NCBI RefSeq assembly: GCF_017741815.1
Contig: NZ_JAGHMF010000008.1
Coordinates: 62,001-126,000 of the forward strand
DNA length: 64,000 nt
DNA from: Rhizobium sp. 16-488-2b
GTDB lineage: Bacteria > Pseudomonadota > Alphaproteobacteria > Rhizobiales > Rhizobiaceae
Direction of reading: 5' to 3'
Below, in pieces: positions 50,637 through 58,895 of the stretch. The position numbers were made by a program, and so were the translations under genes. The first letter of the stretch is position 1. Every line of letters begins with the position of its first letter. The notes under the pieces were generated by a model. That model saw nothing but the letters and a program-made list of their open reading frames with translations. It did no database searches and was not told the DNA's origin.

Positions 50637-53242
50637 AGTGACCTCCCGTCACCATTGGCGCCCCGTTGTAGCGAGGTGGCATAGGGTTCGTTCGCAAGAT
50701 CCGGGGCCAAACCAGGAATGATCTTCATCTCTCCGCCTGAGGTGTAGCTTATGAAGAACTGCAGGTGATATTTGGTTGCCGTGTAGGCACCTGGAATCTC
50801 GCCAAGATAGGTGTCGCCGGACCGCTCCATCGCGACAGTCTCCCAGCGTTCGGCCTGATTGACGTGGCGATAGTGCAGAGTGACGGCCGCATCGCCCGCT
50901 GCCTTGTGGCGCACTCGAAGCGGTTCACCTGCGGTGAATTCTTCTGGATACTCGAGCTCCCCAACATGACGACGCAGTGCCTTATGGCCATTGATCGCTT
51001 TGGCGGCGGCTGATGCTGCGCCATCGGCTGGGACGCTCTCCGTCCCGCCGTAACCTTGGAGCGCGACCAGGTCGAGAAGCTCGGCTTCCATTTCCGGAAG
51101 CCGAGAATGCCAGGACCCGCGAAGCCAGGACTGAGGGCCATAGGTGATGTCGTCGTGGTAGAGCCCCTTCGAAACGCTGGAAGCCTGCCTCCAGTGCTCG
51201 ACAGCCTTCGTCGCGTGTTTGACGAGCGGGGAGATCATGCTGGTCGCCTTTGTCGCAATGAACAACTCCGCCCAACAGGCTGCGCGAAAGCGTTCTGCGA
51301 AGTAGCCTGCGATAGCGCCGAGGATCTTCACATCGGAGACGATGCGCTGGGTCTCGGCACGGTCCCAGCCAATAGCCGAGGACGCGGTGTCTGCGGCGGC
51401 ATTGCAGCCGGCAGACATCTCGTCCAACCAGTCGGCAACATCGAGCGGGGAGTATTTCTCCATCGCTTTGCCGCTCAGAAGCGCCTCGGCATATTCCCGC
51501 GCATTTGCGAAGAGCACCGGATCGAAGGTCGGAGCATTCCCAAAGCGGGTTGGCCCCTCCATGTCGAATCCATAAGCTCGACCGCCCGCTTCGCCTTCAA
51601 TGAAGCCGAGGTTCGTGTAGATCTCCGGCCAATAGTGATTGTTGGATGCGGATGGTCCATGTGCCAGGGTGATCAGCGGGAGTACGCGGCTCGCCCAAGA
51701 AAGCCCCTGCTCGCACGCTTCTGAAGCCTCCCCGCATTCCCGGTCCAGCCAGCGCATCCATCCTTCACTGGGGCTTTCTGGATTGTACAGTCGTCGTCCC
51801 CACACACGGTACTGGTACTCGTATTTCTTCCAGTCCTGAGCTGTGGGGAGCCCCCGCTTCTGATAGCTGAAGCGCTGTCCGGGCACCGCTGTTCCCATCC
51901 GCCCCTTGAAGCTTTGCGGCTCGCACCACTCCACACCATCGGATCCCGCGAACATCGAGCTCCTCGAATATCCGGCCGCGAAGGCGGGATCGCCCCATAG
52001 CAAGACGCGCTGGGTTCCAGGCCAGATGCGGTAGATGACCTTATAGTCCTTGTCGACGTCCAGAAGATCCCCGTACGAGTATCGAAGAAACTTGCGCGAC
52101 CCTTCGCTGAGCTTCTCCCTTGCGCTCCTGGCCTGTTCAGGGGGGTGCTCACGGTCGCGAATAGCGGACTGATGGTACGGCAGGGCCATATGCTCCGCCA
52201 GATATTTTGGCGACGCTGCCACTGGCATTCCCGATCGACGCGCGAGATCGATCAGCTTGAAGTCCAGGCCCTTCCCATGCATGTCGATTTCGACCGGGCG
52301 ACCGCAGGCTGCAACCCCGGAAAACGCAGTCTCCCAGAAACCATACTCGCCTTCCGCAATTCCGCCTTCAACGTGAACGCGGAAGGTCAGCCCCGTAATC
52401 TGCGGGACTTCTTTCAGGACGTGCGTGATCGCATCCCGGCAATACGGCGCAAGGTTCTCGCTTGTGACACCGCGAACCGTGTAGTTGGCATTGGGGACAT
52501 CATCGAAATCGTAGCGCTGCGTCCAAAGCGCCAGTTGGAACTCCAGTCCGCGTCTGGCAGCCTCTCTACCTATGAATTTGAGCGTCTCGAGATTGAGTTC
52601 GCGCTCATCCGCGGGCAGCTCCTTCACATCCACATTGTAGCCGGGGAGCGAGAAGAGAAACGGATACGGGAAGTAGAAGTAGACGTCTGATATCCAAGGA
52701 TTGTGATAGGGATAGTTGTAACCCATCCCAAGAGTGAGCGAGAAACGGTTAAAGCGGTTGGACGCCAGCATCGACAGATATTCGCGCCACTGATTTTTGC
52801 TGTAGAACCAGACTTTGTCTTCGTGCTCGGCACAAAAGAGGCGAGCCATCGACCTGACGCGAGCCGTCGGCGTCTCGACCAATGGGAACGTTCCCGCAAA
52901 GAGCTCGCCGCACTTCGACGTGCGCACCCTGTCTGCGAGCTCTGTCAGAGCGTAAACCAGACCCCGGATGTCCGAACCCCAGGCGAAGATTTGCTCTCCG
53001 CTCTTGATCAGTGCAAGGCTCTCTGGCGCTAATGGTAGTAAAAGCCCCTCCCTCGAGGCGACGGACAGTTGGTCAACTTCCGCGACGACGTCAGCGCCTG
53101 CGCCCGCGGACACGATCTCTGCCCGGACATCATGCAGTTCAAGCGCGTGAACCAGCTCGTCGGCAGCCCAAAGGATCGCACCAGCCTCATCACGCAATCC
53201 CGACGGAATGCAGATCTTCATGTTCGATGCCAAAATCGACAC
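50633..53242 (-). CDS. Large glycoside-hydrolase-like protein (alpha-glucuronidase/GH67-GH20-like N-domain, C-terminal beta-sandwich)
   Basis: 869 residues starting with GTG at 53242, since GGGAGGAG is ideally placed there; an ATG at 53221 lacks one. No signal peptide. Residues ~70-140 (FAWGSDIRGLVYALTELADR, RVRSMARLFCAEHEDKVWFY) resemble the non-catalytic domain before GH67/GH20-type barrels, and 150-560 look like a TIM barrel (SMLASNRFNRFSLTLGMGYN, LEFQLALWTQRYDFDD, GLTFRVHVEGGIAEGEYGFW). The last ~90 residues (EFTAGEPLRVRHKAAGDAAV) look like a beta-sandwich. The family is not identified. It lies between binding protein and permeases of an Opp-type importer. Confidence 0.6.
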   Translation of the reverse strand: MSILASNMKICIPSGLRDEAGAILWAADELVHALELHDVRAEIVSAGAGADVVAEVDQLSVASREGLLLPLAPESLALIKSGEQIFAWGSDIRGLVYALTELADRVRTSKCGELFAGTFPLVETPTARVRSMARLFCAEHEDKVWFYSKNQWREYLSMLASNRFNRFSLTLGMGYNYPYHNPWISDVYFYFPYPFLFSLPGYNVDVKELPADERELNLETLKFIGREAARRGLEFQLALWTQRYDFDDVPNANYTVRGVTSENLAPYCRDAITHVLKEVPQITGLTFRVHVEGGIAEGEYGFWETAFSGVAACGRPVEIDMHGKGLDFKLIDLARRSGMPVAASPKYLAEHMALPYHQSAIRDREHPPEQARSAREKLSEGSRKFLRYSYGDLLDVDKDYKVIYRIWPGTQRVLLWGDPAFAAGYSRSSMFAGSDGVEWCEPQSFKGRMGTAVPGQRFSYQKRGLPTAQDWKKYEYQYRVWGRRLYNPESPSEGWMRWLDRECGEASEACEQGLSWASRVLPLITLAHGPSASNNHYWPEIYTNLGFIEGEAGGRAYGFDMEGPTRFGNAPTFDPVLFANAREYAEALLSGKAMEKYSPLDVADWLDEMSAGCNAAADTASSAIGWDRAETQRIVSDVKILGAIAGYFAERFRAACWAELFIATKATSMISPLVKHATKAVEHWRQASSVSKGLYHDDITYGPQSWLRGSWHSRLPEMEAELLDLVALQGYGGTESVPADGAASAAAKAINGHKALRRHVGELEYPEEFTAGEPLRVRHKAAGDAAVTLHYRHVNQAERWETVAMERSGDTYLGEIPGAYTATKYHLQFFISYTSGGEMKIIPGLAPDLANEPYATSLQRGANGDGRSL

Positions 53243-53273
53243 GGAACTACTCCTCCCAGAATCTGAAAGTCTG

Positions 53274-53300
53274 GGATTGGCCGCCTCGCCCGGCCAATCC
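53274..53300 (-). other. Hairpin after the Opp-type binding-protein gene
   Basis: GGATTGGCCG (53274-53283) and CGGCCAATCC (53291-53300) form a perfect 10-bp stem with a 7-nt loop between the binding-protein stop (53317) and the 869-residue gene start (53242). Confidence 0.7.
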
Positions 53301-53316
53301 TAACGGCAATCGCGTT

Positions 53317-54936
53317 TTAAGCTGAGTGCGCTTGCGATAGAGGCCAGTTCACGTATCCGGACTCGACATTGAAGCCGAGTTCGAGTTTCGGTGAACGAAC
53401 GATCATGAAACCGTTGGTTACCACTGGCATGACAACCGCATCTTTCAGAACCTGCACGTCTATCTGCTGGACCGCGGCCAACCTCTTGTCCAGGTTCGGC
53501 TCGGCCAGCGCTTGGTTCAACTGATCGTCAATGCCGGGCATGGCGACGCCGTAGTGGCTGTAGTTCGTGCCACCTTTGCCATCGGACTTCACCTCGACGG
53601 TCTTCGGCAGGTACGTCAGGAAGACTTGAGTCGGCACCGGAGCGAAGGCTGTCGACTGCTGCGTGAGGGTGTTCGTTCCCTGGTTTTGGTCCGCATGAAA
53701 CGCAGTGTGATCCTTGATATTCAGGTCCATATTGACGCCAATGCGACGCAACTGGTCCTGGATCATCAGCATCACGGACGAATAGTCTTCCCGCTGTGAC
53801 GTATCGACCTTGAAGCTGAGATTGTCATCGAACCCGGCCTCGGCAAGAAGCGCTTTCGCTTTGTCCGGATCGTACTTGTAAGCGACCTCGGCAGGAAGCG
53901 TCTCTTCGGTGAAACCGCCCGGGAAGGTGGGCGGATTGAGACCGTAGATGCGCTTGCTAACCGGAGCAATTGCGGTCGCGATCTCATCGCGGTCGATGCC
54001 ATAGAACAGCGCCTGGCGAACTTTGAGGTCGTCGAACGGCTTCTTGGTCAGATTGAAGTGGATCGTGAACAAGCTTCCCGGGCTGACGACATCAAACAGC
54101 AGGGTCGGATCGCGTTGTTTCATTGAATCGGCCCAACCCGGAGCGCGAACGCCCTCGATCATGTGGACATTGCCGGAAAGCAGAGCGAGCGTCCGCGCTG
54201 TCGTGTCGGCAATATACATGCACTGGAGCTTCGGCGTTGCAGCGGGCTGGTCCCAGTAATCGGGATTAGCCGTCAGCGTAACGCCCTGAGAGGGATCGGA
54301 AGCGATCGACTCGAGCATGTAGACGCCCGTCCCGATCGGATTGGTCGCCACTTTATCTTCGCCGAGTTCCTCAACGGCTTTCTTGCTGAGGATCGCACCA
54401 TCGTAATCGCTTAGAGCGCCAAGCAGGAACAGCGGATCAGGCGACTTCAGGTGGAAGATCGCCTTATTCGGACCATCCGTGTCGACGCCCTGAATGTTCT
54501 GGAACTTCGGCCGAACACCTCCCACGCGTTTCTCGTCAATGACCCGCTCGAAGGTGAATTTCACGTCTTCCGAGGTGAACTCACCATAGTTCTTGTGGAA
54601 CTTGACGCCTTTTCGAAGCTCAACGGTCCACGTCTTCGCGTCTTCCGAACTCGACCATGCAGTCGCAAGACGGGGTTCAAGTTCGTCTTGCTTCGACGGG
54701 AAATGCCATCGCGGAAGATCGACGAGCTTGTCATAGATCGCGATGATCGCCCAATTGTCGACGCCTTGAATGGACTTGATCGGGTCCATGGTACGAAGCC
54801 CGCGGGCTGCGAAGGCTATCTTGATGGTATCAGTCCCTTGCGCATGGGCCCGTCCGCCCATGACTGCAGTCATGGTCATCGCTGCGGTCAGCGCACTGGC
54901 GGTCTTGAGGAAGTCGCGTCGGGTTGATTGATTCAT
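53317..54936 (-). CDS. Opp/Dpp-type ABC transporter substrate-binding protein (SBP_bac_5)
   Basis: 539 residues from the ATG at 54936. The N-terminus NQSTRRDFLKTASALTAAMT is a twin-arginine signal (RRDFLK), cleavage near AHAQG, so export folded by the Tat pathway is expected. Family 5 landmarks: RGLRTMDPIKSIQGVDNWAI, LATAWSSSEDAKTWTVELRK, VKFHKNYGEFTSEDVKFTFE and a C-terminal INWPLSQ-like YVNWPLSQAH. These proteins bind peptides, but also oligosaccharides in rhizobia. The glycosidase neighbours favour a saccharide ligand here. Confidence 0.94.
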   Translation of the reverse strand: MNQSTRRDFLKTASALTAAMTMTAVMGGRAHAQGTDTIKIAFAARGLRTMDPIKSIQGVDNWAIIAIYDKLVDLPRWHFPSKQDELEPRLATAWSSSEDAKTWTVELRKGVKFHKNYGEFTSEDVKFTFERVIDEKRVGGVRPKFQNIQGVDTDGPNKAIFHLKSPDPLFLLGALSDYDGAILSKKAVEELGEDKVATNPIGTGVYMLESIASDPSQGVTLTANPDYWDQPAATPKLQCMYIADTTARTLALLSGNVHMIEGVRAPGWADSMKQRDPTLLFDVVSPGSLFTIHFNLTKKPFDDLKVRQALFYGIDRDEIATAIAPVSKRIYGLNPPTFPGGFTEETLPAEVAYKYDPDKAKALLAEAGFDDNLSFKVDTSQREDYSSVMLMIQDQLRRIGVNMDLNIKDHTAFHADQNQGTNTLTQQSTAFAPVPTQVFLTYLPKTVEVKSDGKGGTNYSHYGVAMPGIDDQLNQALAEPNLDKRLAAVQQIDVQVLKDAVVMPVVTNGFMIVRSPKLELGFNVESGYVNWPLSQAHSA

Positions 54937-55047
54937 TTGTTCCCTCCCTTGGGCATCTTCGATCTGCCGGAGCCACAGGTTCCTCCTCCGGAATTCGGCA
55001 GACGGTAGCGCTGTCACGCCGATGTGCAAGGCTATTGATAGGGGCTT

Positions 55048-55103
55048 TTCCGCATCGTGGAAGAGATTTGAAAAAATCCTGACTTCCCTTCCGTATCGCG
55101 GAA
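55048..55103. promoter_or_regulatory. Two 15-bp palindromic operators in the divergent promoter of the Opp operon
   Basis: TTCCGCATCGTGGAA (55048-55062) and TTCCGTATCGCGGAA (55089-55103) are near-identical palindromes 41 bp apart, about four helical turns, between divergent starts at 54936 and 55183. The TTCC-N7-GGAA layout is that of IclR-type sites; the regulator is not proven. Confidence 0.6.
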
Positions 55104-55182
55104 AGAAGGGTCCGAGCGACTAGCGCGCCCAATCATTTTGAGTAGCTCTCTGCTCGACACCAACCCACTTGCGGAGGAATGA

Positions 55183-57363
55183 ATGAGCAAGGATCCCTGG
55201 TATAAGACGGCCCTGCGATGGGGGCAGACGAATCTCGTCGAGTGCGACCCTGAGCGATACGACAGCAGCTTCTGGCAAGAGCATTGGCGCAAGACCCGCG
55301 TTCAGGGCGTCATCGTCAACGCCGGCGGCATCGTCGCTTATTACCCCTCGAAGTTCGAGCTGCATCACCGCGCGGTAAAGCTCGATGGTCGCGACCTTTA
55401 CGGCGAGATCGTCAAGGAAGCTCGTGCCGAGGGCCTCGCGGTTATTGCGCGCATGGACTCGAACCGCGTGGCCCAAGACTTCTTTGAAACTCATCCGGAG
55501 TGGGTGTGCCGCGACATCAATGGCGAACCCCACCGCCTCGCGGATAAGTATGTAACCTGCATCGGCTCCGCCTACTACAAGGAATATCTTCCTGCAATCA
55601 TGGAAGAGATTATCGAGCGTAGTCAGCCGGACGGCTTCTCTGACAACAGCTGGGCGGGGCTTCCGCGCAAATACATCTGCTACTGCGACAGTTGCAAAAC
55701 GCAGTTCCGTGCTTACGGTGGCGACGAACTCCCCAAGCAACATGACTGGGACGATGGCAATTACCGCAAATGGCTGCGTTGGAACTTCGAGCGCCGTACC
55801 GAACTCTGGAAGTTCAACAATGAAGTGACGCGCAAGGCTGGCGGCCCAGACTGCGCCTGGATGGGTATGATCAGTGGCGAGCCGCTCCACAATTCGCAGC
55901 GCTTTATCGACCTGCAGCAGATCCTCAAACACACCCCGATCGTCATGCTCGACCACCAACGTCGCAATGCAATCGACGGCTTCGAGCAGAACACCGAGGC
56001 TGGCAAACGGCTCCACGAGCTAGCGGGCTGGGACAAGCTCATCCCTGAATCGACACCTCAGTACCAGCTTGGGGCTCCGGTCTTCAGACTGTCATCCATG
56101 CCGAAGCCCGAAGTTCGTCTCTGGGCGACATCCGGTTTCGCGGGTGGCATTCAGCCATGGTGGCACCACATCGGCGCGTCGCATGAAGACAGGCGCCAGT
56201 ACCAGACCGCCGAGCCGATTTTTCAGTGGCATGAGGCGAACCAGGATGTTCTCGTCAATCGCGAGATCACACCAGAGGTCGGCGTTGTCTGGAGCCAGCA
56301 GAATCAGGATTTCTTTGGCCGCGACGACGTCGAGCAAAAGACCATTGGTCCGTTCCGAGGCGTTGTCAAAGCTCTCGATCGTCACGCGATTTCCTACGTG
56401 CCGCTGCACGCAGACGATATCGCAACCGCCATCGAGCGGGTGAAGTGCATCATCCTGCCGAACGTCGGCGCACTTAGTGATGAGCAGGTCCGGCACATCG
56501 AGAAGTTCGTCGCCAAGGGCGGCTCGGTCATTGCAACTGGCGAGACGTCAAAAGCCACGCATTACGGAGACCAGCGCGGCAACTTGGCACTCGGTGAGCT
56601 GTTCGGCGTCCGATTGGGAGAAGGAAGCGTTGGCGGAACGGGTCCGATCAATCCCGATATCGAGACTTGGGGGCGCCACACTTACCTGCGCCTGGCTCCG
56701 GAGAACCGCTCCTCTACATATGGGCCGAAGGATCGGACCGCGCCGGAACATGCAGCCGAGCGCAGTCCTATTTTCCAGGGCCTCGAAGAGACCGACACCA
56801 TCCCATTCGGCGGCTTCCTTCCGACGGTTGAAGTGGATGCGTCGGCCGAGGTGCTGGCAACCTACATTTCGGACTTCCCGATCTTTCCGCCGGAAACGTC
56901 GTGGATGCGAGAACCAAAGTCAAACATTCCGGCCATCACGCTCAAAACCACGTCCAGCGGCGGCAAGCTGATCTGGTTCGTGGCCGATTTGGATCGCTGC
57001 TATGGGCGTGACGCCAATCCCGACCACGCACTGATTATTGCCAACGCAGTGAATTATGCGATCGGCGACGAACGAAAGGTGGAGCTGTCCGGCACCCACG
57101 GTGTCGTCAGTGCTGAGCTCTACCGTCAGGGTGGACGCAAGATCCTTCACCTGAACAACAGGCTCCTTCTTTCGAACGTCCCGGGAAGACAATATGACCT
57201 CGTTCCAATCGGCCCGGTCACTGTCCGCCTTCGCATCGAAAAGACGCCCGCGAAGATCGACCTGCGTGTTGGCGGTAAGACCGTCGAAGGCAAGACCGAC
57301 GGCAACTACGTAACCTTCGTCGTCGACGCCATCGTCGACCATGAGGTTATCGTGGTGGACTAG
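55183..57363 (+). CDS. Glycoside-hydrolase-like protein (GHL6-type TIM barrel + beta-galactosidase trimerisation-like domain)
   Basis: 726 residues, no signal peptide. The N-terminal ~370 residues form a TIM-barrel-like domain: VIVNAGGIVAYYPSKFELHH, GLAVIARMDSNRVAQDFFET, PDGFSDNSWAGLPRKYICYC with CYCDSCKTQF resembling the cysteine motif of GH42/GHL6 proteins, and FAGGIQPWWHHIGASHEDRR. Residues ~400-520 (VKCIILPNVGALSDEQVRHI, KGGSVIATGETSKATHYGDQ) match a beta-galactosidase trimerisation (glutamine-amidotransferase-like) domain, and a beta-sandwich closes the protein. It is divergent from the Opp operon across two palindromic operators. Substrate unknown. Confidence 0.75.
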   Translation: MSKDPWYKTALRWGQTNLVECDPERYDSSFWQEHWRKTRVQGVIVNAGGIVAYYPSKFELHHRAVKLDGRDLYGEIVKEARAEGLAVIARMDSNRVAQDFFETHPEWVCRDINGEPHRLADKYVTCIGSAYYKEYLPAIMEEIIERSQPDGFSDNSWAGLPRKYICYCDSCKTQFRAYGGDELPKQHDWDDGNYRKWLRWNFERRTELWKFNNEVTRKAGGPDCAWMGMISGEPLHNSQRFIDLQQILKHTPIVMLDHQRRNAIDGFEQNTEAGKRLHELAGWDKLIPESTPQYQLGAPVFRLSSMPKPEVRLWATSGFAGGIQPWWHHIGASHEDRRQYQTAEPIFQWHEANQDVLVNREITPEVGVVWSQQNQDFFGRDDVEQKTIGPFRGVVKALDRHAISYVPLHADDIATAIERVKCIILPNVGALSDEQVRHIEKFVAKGGSVIATGETSKATHYGDQRGNLALGELFGVRLGEGSVGGTGPINPDIETWGRHTYLRLAPENRSSTYGPKDRTAPEHAAERSPIFQGLEETDTIPFGGFLPTVEVDASAEVLATYISDFPIFPPETSWMREPKSNIPAITLKTTSSGGKLIWFVADLDRCYGRDANPDHALIIANAVNYAIGDERKVELSGTHGVVSAELYRQGGRKILHLNNRLLLSNVPGRQYDLVPIGPVTVRLRIEKTPAKIDLRVGGKTVEGKTDGNYVTFVVDAIVDHEVIVVD

Positions 57364-57378
57364 CAGGTCACGGCCAGG

Positions 57379-57403
57379 CGATGGGGGCGCATTGCCCCCA
57401 TCG
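57379..57403 (+). terminator. Terminator-like hairpin after the 726-residue glycosidase gene
   Basis: CGATGGGGGC (57379-57388) and GCCCCCATCG (57394-57403) form a perfect 10-bp stem with a 5-nt loop, followed by CTCTCTCCGTTTG. It lies 16 nt after the stop at 57363. Confidence 0.6.
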
Positions 57404-57435
57404 CTCTCTCCGTTTGTCGGCAATGGCTACGGACA

Positions 57436-57822
57436 ATGACTTTCATTACAGATCCCCGCGCCCTTCTGGCCTCACTCTTCGACGCCGCCGTCAAGGCCGC
57501 CGATCCGCTAACGGGCATTAAAGGAAATCTACCCGCGAAGCCGAAGGGGCGCACCGTTGTTGTCAGCGCCGGCAAGGGTACCGCGCAAATGGCTCGAGCC
57601 CTATTGGCCGCCGACACAGACGGGATCGATGGATCAGAAAGTAATGCGGGTGCCTTTGTCGACGGAGACACGATTAGGCGAGTGCGCGCGGCCGGGCTAG
57701 ATCCGCACCGTCTGCTCAACGGTAACGACAGCTGCAGCGCTTTAAACGCTATTGGCGACCTGTTCCATACTGGACCGACAGGCACGAACGTAAACGACAT
57801 GAGGATCATGCTGGTTAAATGA
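57436..57822 (+). pseudogene. Glycerate 2-kinase (GckA/TtuD, MOFRL) with large in-frame internal deletion
   Basis: The 128-residue frame joins the two ends of a glycerate kinase that is normally about 420 residues. Residues 1-55 (DPRALLASLFDAAVKAADPL, KPKGRTVVVSAGKGTAQMAR) are the N-terminus of the DUF4147 domain; from about residue 56 (LLAADTDGIDGSESNAGAFV, GDLFHTGPTGTNVNDMRI) it is the C-terminus of the MOFRL domain. Roughly 290 residues including the active site are gone, while the reading frame and stop remain intact. GckA-type kinases phosphorylate glycerate; this one cannot. It lies between the glycosidase and iron-transport genes, at a possible insertion border. Confidence 0.85.
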
Positions 57823-57842
57823 CATTCGGCCTGCCTCGCGTC

Positions 57843-58886
57843 TCAGAACACCAGCAGACGCTCGGACACGATTTTTGCCCGGACATGACCCAGGTCGGCC
57901 GGCAAAGGTTCCGTCACATCGGCGACCATGGTCTCAGCTATACCGTCAAAGCGCAAGGTAAGTCGTTCGCGGTCGCCAAGGAAAGCACGATCGATGATGC
58001 GGGCCCGCAGGCCATCAAACTCGTCACAGATACGGATGGCGTGAGGCCGAATGAACAAGATGCAAGGTCCGTCCTCGACCTCACAGGCTGGGCGAACAAA
58101 CCGTCCTAATGCCGTTTCGATAAACCCATTCCTGGCCTCACCCTGGACTTTTGCTGACGGGCAAAAGAAATCCGCTGCGTAAGCACTATTCGGCCTGTGA
58201 TAGAGGTGACGCGGATCTGCCGACTGCACGATTTTGCCTGAACGCATCAGGACAACGCGATCCCCTAAGGACAAGGCTTCGTGCGGATCGTGCGTTACCA
58301 TGATTACCGTCGCGCCAAGGCCGCGCAAAAGCGACAAGGTTTCTGCGCGAACGCGCTCCTTTAGACCTTGATCGAGGTTGGAAAAAGGTTCGTCCATCAG
58401 CAGGATCGCAGGCTCGGGCGCTAGTGCGCGGGCGAGTGCCGTACGTTGCTGTTCGCCACCTGACAGGGAATGCGGAAACCGCTCAGCCAGGTGTTCGATA
58501 CCGACGCGCTGCAAGATCGTCGTTACAATCTCGTGCCCACCGCGCCGCGCTTGGTGCCTTAGCCCAAAAAGAACATTGTCGCGCACATTCAAATGGGGGA
58601 ACAGTGCGTAGTCCTGAAACACAAGACCGACGCTTCGATGCTCGGGTTCGATGAAACTAAATCCATCCACCATCTCTCCACCCAGCTCGACAGATCCGCC
58701 ATTCACGGCCTGTACGCCCGCGATGATACGCAGAAGCGTTGATTTTCCACATCCGGACCGCCCCACCAGCGAGACGATCTCGCCCTTTGAAATATCAAGC
58801 GACAGATTGTCAATCACGGTTGTCAGACCGAAATTGCATTTGATGTTTTTCAGACGGACCGAGATCTCGTTCGAGTGAGTGTTCAT
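57843..58886 (-). CDS. fbpC: Fe(3+) ABC transporter ATPase (FbpC-like)
   Basis: 347 residues from the ATG at 58886 (a TTG three codons earlier touches the permease stop). Walker A GRSGCGKST, signature LSGGEQQRTALARAL, Walker B ILLMDEPFSNLDQ and the H-loop VTHDPHEAL are intact. The C-terminal regulatory domain (~240-347) includes ILFIRPHAIRICDEF, a TOBE-like region as in FbpC/AfuC. It ends the operon with permease and binding protein and abuts the broken glycerate kinase (20-nt gap, convergent). Confidence 0.93.
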   Translation of the reverse strand: MNTHSNEISVRLKNIKCNFGLTTVIDNLSLDISKGEIVSLVGRSGCGKSTLLRIIAGVQAVNGGSVELGGEMVDGFSFIEPEHRSVGLVFQDYALFPHLNVRDNVLFGLRHQARRGGHEIVTTILQRVGIEHLAERFPHSLSGGEQQRTALARALAPEPAILLMDEPFSNLDQGLKERVRAETLSLLRGLGATVIMVTHDPHEALSLGDRVVLMRSGKIVQSADPRHLYHRPNSAYAADFFCPSAKVQGEARNGFIETALGRFVRPACEVEDGPCILFIRPHAIRICDEFDGLRARIIDRAFLGDRERLTLRFDGIAETMVADVTEPLPADLGHVRAKIVSERLLVF

Positions 58887-58895
58887 CGCGTGCAA

